64,000 nucleotides of DNA, taken from NCBI GenBank assembly GCA_033807775.1, contig CM066319.1, forward strand, positions 138,930,983-138,994,982, written 5' to 3'. The translations under genes and the position numbers were made by a program. Source of the DNA: Saussurea involucrata. Lineage: Eukaryota > Streptophyta > Magnoliopsida > Asterales > Asteraceae. A model generated the notes under the pieces. That model made no database searches. It was not told the DNA's origin and saw only the letters and a list, made by a program, of their open reading frames with translations. This document shows, piece by piece, positions 55,766-64,000 of the stretch (within the stretch, counting starts at the first letter, position 1; every line of letters starts with the position of its first letter).

Positions 55766-56758
55766 TGTTGATCCAAACCCTCAGTGATTTGATAATGACC
55801 CTCTCTTAAATACTTAGTGAAAATTGTAAGTAAACAATATGTATCAGAGTTTCACAATCGCTGATAAGTACTAAGACCTTACAGTACCGCTGATAGGAAC
55901 TATCGCTCTTTGGATTAAACATTCAGCGAACATTGTTCATCATAATGCTCTGAGCCTGTTCAGTCCTTATGGTGATCGCTGATAAGTTAGTTGTTTACTT
56001 ATGATCCCTGAAGACAAGTTTCACGTCAACATAGGTTCTACGCTGAAGTCGAATATCAAGCTCAAGAACCAGCGACAAGTCTCCTAATGAACTGATGCGG
56101 ATCAGCGAAGACTCATTTTTGTCCACTCAACGTGAAGTATCAAGTACAAGACTTCAGCTATCCCTGAACTTTATCATTCGCTGATAAACAATGTTAAAAC
56201 GTTGAATCAACGAAAGATGATCATGAAGTCCTCCGTACAAAGTACTTTTGTCTTAACCACCCTTGCACGACTCCGTACGATATGTCAGAAAAGAACCTCC
56301 TTATTGTCGGAAATCGTACAACCACTCTGATACTACACTGTTCAAACATGCGGCTACTAAGGTTGTCAACAAAGGTCAATGACATACATCCAATGAGTTG
56401 CTGCCACGTGTAAAGTATAAACTGCCACGCATTAAATGCATGCAGTATATAAGAAGGACTCCAGCTTCATTTTTTAAGCACTCGAAAACTCTGGACGAGT
56501 CACTTGCTAACTCTGGTCAAGTAATCCTTCTTATCTTGAGATAGGTTATTATTAGTAATTTTCTTTTCTTTCTTAGTGCAAGAAAACTTAGTGTTCCAAC
56601 TTGTTTAGATTTAGGTTTATCCTTAATCTTGTTCCGCAACAAGCTGTAAATTGTTAATGATTTATCAATAAACAATTTAGAAAAGTAAAATCTGTGTGTT
56701 TGTATTCAACCCCCCCCCCCCCCCTTCTACAAACTTGTATAGCCCTTCGGGACCAACA
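55766..56758 (+). repeat. 5' LTR of element H (993 bp)
   Basis: TGTTGATCCAAACCC to GGGACCAACA. It holds GCCACGTGTAAAG, GCATTAAATGC, TATA box AGTATATAAGAAG (about 56446-56458) and a C run (about 56711-56724). Confidence 0.92.
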
Positions 56759-56760
56759 AG

Positions 56761-56772
56761 TGGTATCAGAGC
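56761..56772 (+). promoter_or_regulatory. Primer binding site of element H
   Basis: TGGTATCAGAGC, 2 bp after the LTR. Confidence 0.93.
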
Positions 56773-56840
56773 AGATTTGTTTAATCTCATAAATAAGAAC
56801 TAATCTATACTAAGATTTCTCTTCCTTGCTATTTCTGAAA

Positions 56841-59235
56841 ATGGCTACCAACATAAACACAAACTATATTGACAACGGTTCTCTTGCAAAACCCCCTAGA
56901 TTCTCCAGAGATAATTTTAATCTATGAAAAAATAGGATGATTCTCTTCTTAGAAGGTGTAGACCCTACTATGCCGTATTATCTTGAAAACGGCCCATATA
57001 TTCCTGTAAGAATTGATGCTGCAGTTCCAGCCGCTGAGAATAGACCTGCTATTCCAGAAAGGCTGATTCCTAAAGAAATTCATATGTGGACTGACGAAGA
57101 TAAGAAGAAAGTGGCTATCGACACCAAAGCCAGATCCATACTATCCATGGCTCTTCCTGACGAAGTCTACCATTCCGTCATGAACCTAAAAACCTCAAAA
57201 GCTATGTGGGACACAATCTGTGTTCAGTATGAAGGTACTTCTGAAGTCCAGGACTCTCGGAAGATCAACCTGGTAAGACAGTATGAAAGCTTCATTTGTG
57301 GTAAGAATGAAACTCTCTCTGAAGTACACCAACGTTTTAACTGTTTAATAATAGATCTGAAAACTGTTGGTAAGGAATATTCTAACTTTGAAGTGCTGAC
57401 AAAGTTTTTAGAATGTTTACCTGAAAGCTGGGACAGTTATTATATGTGTCTCAAGCTGTCAAAGGATCTAAAATCAATGACCCTTTCTATCTTATATGGC
57501 ACGATGTTGAATCATGAGCAATCGAGTCATCTTAAGAAGAATCTTGTAAAAGATTCCAAAAGCACCCCTGTTGCTTTAATCTCAGAGGAACCTTCCACTC
57601 AGCGACCCTCGGTCACTATCACTGAGTTGGAGAGTAACTCTGAAAGATCATCAGATTCTGACTCTTCAGATGATGATGAATCTTTGGCTCTCCTCACTAA
57701 AAAGTTCAGGAGATTCGCCAAAAAGAAAATGTTCAGAAAGAATAAACCTCTTTCAATTACTGACAAGCCAAGATCATCAGCTCCTGTTGATAAGGCTACT
57801 GCTACTTGTTTTAACTGTGAAAAGATAGGACATTTCGCTAACGAGTGCAGGTCAAAGAAAGTTTCGAGAAACTCAGCGTTTCCCAAGAAATCCATTATTC
57901 CCAGGAATAGAGATGACAAATACACCAAGCTGAAAGAAAAGTATGCGAAGCTGAAAAGCTTTAAGAAGAAAGGCAAAGGCCTGATGGCTGACTATGATTG
58001 GGCTGACTCTGATGAGGAAGAAACATCTGACTGTGAAGATGATGAAGCCAATCTCTGTCTTATGGCTAAACTTGAATATGAGGAACACAATTCTGACATT
58101 CCCTCTACTTCAACCTCTGCAACTCAGGTATCACCTTCCTTCTTTACCGATATTTCAAATATTGATGAAGCTGATAGTCTTCGAAAGATCGATCTCTTGA
58201 CTAGAAGTTTATATGAAGCCATGAATGGCAAAATTGTAGTTGAAAATCAAAACCTTGATCTCGCTGAACAGCTTAAAACTGTCATCTTCAAATAGAAAAT
58301 CTTTCAAAAATTGAAGAAGATTTTAAAGATCAAGTTCACCTAAATCAGCTAGTCAAAATCGAGCGCGAAGAAGCTATCGCTGCATTAAAAGCTGAAAAAG
58401 CTACTGTTGATGGATGGTATAATTCCTCAGCAAAGATCACTAAGATAATTAAGTCTCAGATTCCCCTGAGTTATAAACGTGGTCTTGGTTACAAAGCTGA
58501 TACTCTAGAACCAACCACTGATCGTTCCATGCTCTTATTTGGAACTTTCGTATCCTCAGTCGCTGATACTTCATCCTCTCAGTGTTCCTCTTCTCGACCG
58601 CCTATCCCTGAGGAAATTTCTACCTCTTCAAAAGGTAAAGAGAAAATGGTTTATCCAAAACCTACCTCTGTCTTTAAAGATAAAGGTAAAGGAATTGCTT
58701 TTAACCAAAATCCTCAGAAGGGTATCTGTATACCTAAGCTGAATGCTTCTAAAGATTCAGTGACCTATCCCTCTGGATCAAGGAATCAGATCTATGGATC
58801 TACTCAGCATGGATTTATTCAGCGATCTACTCCTAGACTCAGAGTGAATGTCCTTGGTAAGAAATCCGAAGAACTAAATGTTCCTCCCATTTCAAAAGCC
58901 AATAGCTTACTTGGTGCTGGTACTTCAAATTCAAAATTTAAAGCTCAGCATTCAAATGGTCCTAGAACTACTTTTAGTTATAGGAAATGTTATCACTGTG
59001 GACTTACAGGTCATATTGCTAGTAAGTGCCCCACAGCCACCAAAGGTGAAAAGATAGCTAAGGTGAAGATCATTGCCCCAAGGCAAAGAAGACCACTGAG
59101 GTTAAGAAATTAACCAAAGTGAATACTGACAAAGCTGAATCTTCAAATACTGCGAAGACTGCTGAACCTTCCATTCCAACTACTTCCACTGACAAGTGTG
59201 TACACATGGTTAAGTGGGTACCCAAGAAAAACTAA
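56841..59235 (+). pseudogene. gag: Element H gag, broken
   Basis: ATG 56841. TGA at 56925-56927 replaces the Trp of FNLW. The open part from 56937 has the capsid-like region (FLECLPESWDSY), first zinc knuckle CFNCEKIGHFANEC (about 57810-57851) and an acidic region. A base loss near 58277 shifts the frame before the coiled coil. The second knuckle CYHCGLTGHIASKC is at about 58990-59031, another frameshift lies near 59085, and the end is WVPKKN, TAA 59233-59235. Collinear with G gag. Confidence 0.88.
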
Positions 59236-59253
59236 TATTCCTTTGTAATGCAG
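59218..59253 (+). other. gag/pol boundary of H: stop codon inside a 3'-splice-site-like block
   Basis: TGG|GTACCC, CTAAT with the TAA stop, pyrimidine-rich run, ATGCAG|GTTAAG; 36 nt, in phase. An ATG (59248-59250) lies five codons after the stop. Confidence 0.5.
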
Positions 59254-60710
59254 GTTAAGAAGGGCATCTGGTATCTCGGTAGCGGATGCTCTAGACACAT
59301 GACTAGAAAGAAAAGCCTGCTCGCTGAATACAAGGAAGAGAAGGGCTGAAGCATAATCTTCTAAGCATATGTTAAGCCTGCTTGCTGAATAATTAAGCCT
59401 GCTCGCTGAATAATTAAGCCTGCTCTGTGAAAAGCCTGCTCGCTGAATAAGAAAAGCCTGCTCGCTGAATAATTAAGCCTGCTCTGTGACTTTCAATGGA
59501 AATGGAAAAGGACATACCCGAGGGTTTGGTGTACTCTCAAATGGTACAACAACCTTCAGAAGAGTCGTATATGTTGAAGGGCTGAAGCATAATCTTCTAA
59601 GCATCAGTCAGCTTTGCGACATGGATAACAAGGTAATCTTTACCAAGGAATCCTGCTTTGTCGCTGACAAAAAGAAGAAGATAGCTCTCAGCGGTTATCG
59701 TTTGAAAAATGTTTATGTAATAAACATGGACTCAACAACCACTGAGAACTCATGTTTCTTCTCAAAAGCCTCATCTGATGTCAACTAGCTATGGCATAAG
59801 AGGCTCTCTCATCTAAACTTCAAGACACTGAACACTCTTTCTTCAAAAGAGTTAGTCACTGGTCTACCTCAACACTCATACGCCAAAGAGTCTTTATGTT
59901 CAGCGTATGAGAAAGGGAAGCAGACCAAAGCAAGCTTTAAATCAAAGCAAGTCTCCTCAGTGTCATCTCCTCTACAACTTCTCCATATGGATTTGTTTGG
60001 CCCTGTTAACAAACAATCCATCGCTGGAAAGAAATATACGCTGGTCATAGTTGATGAATTCTCTCGCTATACATAGGTTATGTTTCTCCGTTCTAAGAGT
60101 GACACCCCTGAAGAACTCATCACCTTTGTTCGGAAGATGGAAACCCTGAACAACTTGACCGTTCGCTCAATAAGGAGTGATCATGGGACTGAATTCAAAA
60201 ACAGTTCTCTTGATTCCTTCTTTGAAAGTAAGGGTATTTCTCACAACTTTTCTTCAGTGAGAACACCACAACAAAATGGAGTCGCTGAAAGAAGAAATAG
60301 AACTATTATTGAAGCTGCACGTTCAATGCTCAGCGATTCTCACCTGCCTACTCAGTTTTGGGCAGAAGCTGTCAACACTGCTTGTTTTACGCAAAACAGG
60401 TCGCTGATAGTCAAAAGATTCAATAAGACAGCCTATGAACTTTTTCATGGGAGAAAGCCTTCAATTAGCTTTCTTCACATCTTTGGATGTCAGTGTTTCA
60501 TACTGAATAACAGAGATGCCCTTGGAAAGTTTGATCCTAAGGCTGATGATGGAATCTTTCTTGGATATTCTTCAATCTCCAAAACCTTTAGAGTCTTCAA
60601 TCGTAGAAGACAAACTGTAGATAAAACTATTCACGTCACGTTTGACGAATCCCGTTCAGCAAACTCTAAACCGTCCGCTGATACTGAAGAACTGAATCAA
60701 TGGATGTTTT
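59248..60710 (+). pseudogene. pol: Element H pol: protease and integrase, rearranged and cut by element I
   Basis: The protease motif reads YLGSGCSRHMT: the catalytic Asp is Gly (59278-59280). A rearranged insert (about 59346-59485) introduces many stops. The frame resumes at FNGNGKGHTRGFG. Integrase: TAG replaces Trp near 59788 (VN-stop-LWH) and near 60074 (YT-stop-VMF). The catalytic motifs VIVDEFSR, SDHGTEF and NGVAERRNRT remain. The frame ends at NQWMF where the LTR of I begins. Reverse transcriptase is beyond the window. Confidence 0.88.
59346..59485 (+). repeat. Templated rearrangement in H pol (reiterated aagcctgctcgctgaata)
   Basis: A block starting ctgaagcataatcttctaag copies sequence found about 235 bp downstream (59581-59603). 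It is followed by six imperfect copies of aagcctgctcgctgaata, which derives from the upstream sequence at about 59313-59330. Relative to G this is an insertion of about 130-140 bp between gagaaggg and ctctgtgac. Confidence 0.8.
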
Positions 60711-61395
60711 TGTTGGACATAATGTCCAGAGTCATTAACTATTGGTAATATTTCTAATAATAGCAGGGTCCTTTTGGGTTGCCCTTAAGACCCAAATAAC
60801 AATCAAAAGAATGAAAGGGAGTTAAAGTAGTTAGTTTATTAATTTGTCATTTGATGATAAATTAATTATAAGCTACAATATAATTAATTGGATTAATTAT
60901 AGGGACTAAATGATAATTGGTTAAAAGATTTTTTTAACAAGCTTATCGTTTCAAGGGGGCTAGGTGTAAATAACGGGATTATAAATAAACTACTAGGGAT
61001 CAAACCCTAGAGAGTTTTTTTTATCAATCTCTTTCTCTCTATTGAGGCCGTAACCTCCCCTCTCCTCCCTCCCAAAATCGTAAACCCTAAATAAGGGATT
61101 AGGGTTTAAAGCTTCAATCTTGATTGTTGGTTTGGTGTTCTTAAGTGTGAGCCACTAGAGGGATTCACACTATTGATCCTTGACATCCAAGAAGCAAGAA
61201 CAAGGTTAATTCATCTTTGTGTTTTCGACAATGACAAGAAACAAGTAAGTGTTCTTGATTCTTTCTATTGTAGTTAATCATCTAGAACGTATGCATCTTT
61301 ATAAGTTGTTTGTTTGTATTGCCATGGATGATTCAATTCTAAATATGCTTCCGTTGCCTATATCATGTGGTAGTACGGTTTAACAAAACCTTTCA
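60711..61395 (+). repeat. 5' LTR of element I (about 685 bp)
   Basis: Begins TGTTGGACATAATGTCC. The 3' end is either CCTTTCA (61395, 1 bp before the primer site) or GGTTTAACA (61385). It contains a plausible transcript start region after GGGATTATAAATAAAC (about 60975-60990), a CT-rich tract and AAACCCTAAATAAGG. Confidence 0.75.
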
Positions 61396-61396
61396 G

Positions 61397-61408
61397 TGGT
61401 ATCAGAGC
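61397..61408 (+). promoter_or_regulatory. Primer binding site of element I
   Basis: TGGTATCAGAGC, the initiator Met tRNA complement. Confidence 0.9.
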
Positions 61409-63064
61409 CAATGTTCTTAGATTTTAGCTCAATAGCATAAAATTCGTATTGAATTTTCTGGAAAATGCAACGAGCCGTTTTATCTATTCCCGGAGTTTGG
61501 ACCGTCGGATCGTCGCGTTTTTTGGACAGTAGTTTCATGACATTCTGTTTTACCTTCTGGACGGTTGGATTAATCGTTTGAGGTCCAGAAGGCACTTGTT
61601 TTATTTTCGACATAGTGCAGTAAGTTTGTGGCCATTGAATTGCTTAATCCCTAAGTTAGGGTTTCATGGTCATAACCTCAAATGCTATAATTTTGGAAAC
61701 TGAAAAAAAATTCTTGCTTGCATGAAAAAGTTTCTATTTTTAGCGATTAAAGTTTTATTGGTATCCCTAAAGGGTACAGGGTAGTAGTCGTTTTTTATGC
61801 ATGTTATACCATAATTGTGTATGGCGTAGTAGTCGTTTTATTTTTTCATGTTATACCATAATTATGTATGGCTAGTTTCCTAACTTGCCTAAGGAAAAAC
61901 ACATCAATAATAAGCTTTGAAAAATATTGAATGGATAATCTTAAATTGAATAGATAATCCTAATTATGTATGGCTAGTTTCCTAACTTGCCTAAGAAAAC
62001 ACATCAATAATAAGTTATGGTAAATATTGAATGGATACTCTTGAATTGAATAAGATAATCTTAAATACCTTCTTACAATAAGCAAATATATTCAAGTTTG
62101 AATAAATATTGTAAGATAAACATTGACATTATTTATATAGTGAATATAATTTATATGTCAAATATTCACATTAATTATTAGCATGTGTCCTCACATGTTT
62201 AATTGGAATCAAATATGGAAACAATTATATTAATTGTTAAATATGTGCTCACATGGTTAATTAGAATTAATTGGATAATCATAATTTTAAATTGTTTAAA
62301 ATTCCATTCAATTTTTATATATATATTAGACCTCAATTATATGTATATGATTAAATAATACATTGATAGTCAAACCGAGACTAGGCGTACTCACTATAAA
62401 CACTCTAAGGGGGTTTAAGGAGGTTACCTATAATATGGTTACCGAATGAGTCAAGGGTTTTTAAAACGCCATGCGTTACCAAACTCACCGTCTCTTGTGT
62501 GGACTAGTGGAATTACCGAAAAGGTTTGATAGGTCAATGTGACAAGTTAAAAGTATTAACTATGAAGTATAAAACGAAAATCCCGTTTTAGATATACTAA
62601 GAAATGTGAAAGTCGTATGCTACCCATGATGAAGAACACACATAATCTTATAGTTTGTTAACGGAGCGTGTGCGGTTTGCCGGCACGTTAATGTGAAACT
62701 ATAGTTGAAAATGATGTGGCGCTCGTGATTCTCAAGTGTACTTGAGCCGAGGGGTCCATGTGTTTTTCCATGGTCGATTCACTATCTTGTTTGTGATCCT
62801 CGGCATCCCAGTCACAAAAGGAAGATAAGCATAATCGAGATTAACATGCCATTGACATAAGTCAATGAATCTCAAAAGACCTAGGAGTTTCATAGTGAAT
62901 GAAATTAATAAATAGCATTTGTTTACCAAAAATAACCTTGTGATGTGATTACGGCATCCCTTTTCACAACATAAGATAAAATATGGATCCTAGCCTTGTT
63001 AAATATTTTTGGAAAATTATTTTAAGGGTTAAATATCAAACTAACGAAAAATCTATATCTACAG
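61409..63064 (+). other. Long non-coding leader of element I
   Basis: About 1.65 kb, AT-rich, with no convincing ORF. A stretch beginning taattatgtatggctagttt, followed by cctaacttgcctaag and acacatcaataataag, occurs twice (about 61858-61915 and 61961-62012). Near 62165-62265 the phrase tgtcctcacatg/tgtgctcacatg, followed by taattggaat-type sequence, is also repeated. Confidence 0.65.
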
Positions 63065-64000
63065 ATGGCTGAAAATAATCCTCCTCCTTCTCCTTCTCAC
63101 TCAACATCCAACCTTATGTTACTCTCTATCCTAAGTAAAGATAAGCTAACTGGGCCAAACTACTTTGATTGGATTCGTGCCTTGAGAATTGCCTTGAGGT
63201 ACGAAGACAAAGAGTATTTGCTCGACGAGGATCTTCCTATACTTAATGATGATACAAGCCCTGAAGCAGTAACTGAAAACAATAAGCAATTCGCGGAATC
63301 CACAAAAGTCGCGTGTCTCATGTTGGCGTCCATGTCCCCGGAACTTCAAAAGAGTTTCGAGAACATGGGGGCGTTTGAACTAAATGAGCAGCTTCGTGAA
63401 ATGTTTCAGGAGCAAGCGAGGCAAGAAAGGTTCCAAGTCGTAAAATCGCTTATGGAATGTAAGCAACAGGACGGTGCCCCTGTATGTGCGCATGTGCAAA
63501 AGATGAAAGCGTACATTGACAGGTTAGGCAATCTAGGTGTCGATTTCCCAAGAGAGCTTGCCATTGGCATGGTGCTAAACTCTCTTAGTGGGGCATATAA
63601 ACAGTTCATAGTGAACTTCAATATGAATAATATGGACAAGACCTTGATGGAGCTCCATGGCATGTTGAGATCTGCTGAAGCAAGTATGGGTAAGACCAAA
63701 GTGGTCACTCAACTGCTCCCGTCCTGGCCATTAGGGAAGGTGGCTATAAGAAGAAGAAAGTTTCTCATCCCAAAGGGAAGGGAAAGGCTAAAGTTGTTCC
63801 ACGCAACCAAGGGCTTAAGAGAAAAGCTGATTCTTCTGACATACCACCCATAAGTGACCCTAAAGAGGCCATATGCTTTTACTGTCAAGGAAAGGGCCAT
63901 TGGAAGAGAAGTTGCCCAAAATATCTGGAGGACATGAAAATGAACAAGGTCAAAGGGTGTGGCACCTCAGGTATTTTTACAGTTGAACTCCATAGTACTT
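63065..64000 (+). pseudogene. gag: Element I gag (frameshifted, runs off window)
   Basis: ATG 63065. Copia gag of the type LTGPNYFDWIRALRIALRYE, with ACLMLASMSPELQKSFENM, AHVQKMKAYIDRLGNLGVDF and NMDKTLMELHGMLRSAEASM. Near 63700-63730 the frame shifts. The next frame continues with Lys-rich sequence, the zinc knuckle CFYCQGKGHWKRSC (63874-63915) and onward to the edge. pol would follow outside the window. Confidence 0.85.

Larger units (their letters stand above)
55766..60710 (+). mobile_element. Element H: ORF3-family copia retrotransposon, 5' part
   Basis: 5' LTR (55766-56758), primer site, gag (56841-59235) and pol up to the integrase C-terminus, where element I is inserted. Its 3' portion lies outside the window. 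The expected target duplication agtcc (55761-55765) is in F gag; the partner is not visible. Confidence 0.88.
60711..64000 (+). mobile_element. Element I: copia-type retrotransposon of another lineage, 5' part
   Basis: LTR (60711 to about 61395), primer site (61397-61408), a long leader and gag (from 63065) running off the right edge. It is inserted in H pol; gtttt (60706-60710) is the expected target duplication. The gag and LTR are unrelated to those of the other elements here. Confidence 0.82.

Overview
This 64 kb window is plant nuclear heterochromatin made almost entirely of nested Ty1/copia LTR retrotransposons. I see no host single-copy gene, rRNA or genuine tRNA gene. The pol order where complete is protease, integrase, reverse transcriptase, RNase H, which defines copia. 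The initiator-Met-type primer sites (TGGTATCAGAGC), GT-AG introns and AT-rich sequence mark a flowering plant. A large ORF3 downstream of pol, of a type I associate with Asteraceae copia elements, suggests the daisy family (moderate confidence, no search run).

I label the elements A to I plus T. Layout from left to right: A (minus strand, 1-5088, pol-less, itself hit by a 960 bp Harbinger-type element at 1278-2237) sits in the pol of B. B (plus, 5089-12665: pol C-terminus, ORF3, 3' LTR) sits in the ORF3 of C. C (plus, 12666-17358, ORF3 only in view) is also hit by a 1251 bp hAT element (14058-15308) and by D. D (plus, 17359-31779: 5' LTR, gag, pol, start of ORF3) contains E (plus, 25333-29542, pol-less, left end deleted) and is cut by F. 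F (minus, 31780 to 55765) contains a complete G (minus, 38614-51561, both LTRs, target duplication caaac) and a 388 bp TRIM, T (minus, 54251-54638, target duplication actag). F is cut by H (plus, 55766-60710), and H by I (plus, 60711 to the window end). The deepest chain is C > D > F > H > I.

B, F, G and H belong to one family: LTRs of about 950-990 bp, gag with two zinc knuckles, pol, then about 1 kb of non-coding DNA carrying a TATA box and G-box/TGACGT motifs, then a roughly 1300-residue ORF3 with one in-phase GT-AG intron. C shares the ORF3 and intron. D is a more distant relative with its own ORF3. A and E form a third, pol-less group whose only ORF is a gag-derived coiled-coil protein. 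Repeated GGGGGAG polypurine motifs, coiled-coil gag and an ORF after pol all resemble the Sirevirus lineage.

Most ORFs are broken by nonsense codons, frameshifts or deletions. G is the best preserved: intact reverse transcriptase/RNase H, intact ORF3 exon 1, and LTRs that differ by only about 2 percent by eye.

The observations most worth follow-up are: a conserved 3'-splice-site-like block that contains the gag stop codon at the gag/pol boundary; a putative separate promoter and a conserved intron for ORF3; a TRIM whose LTR/primer-site junction carries tRNA-like A and B boxes; an 18 bp CCGG-phased repeat before both gag and ORF3 of D; and a templated rearrangement in H.
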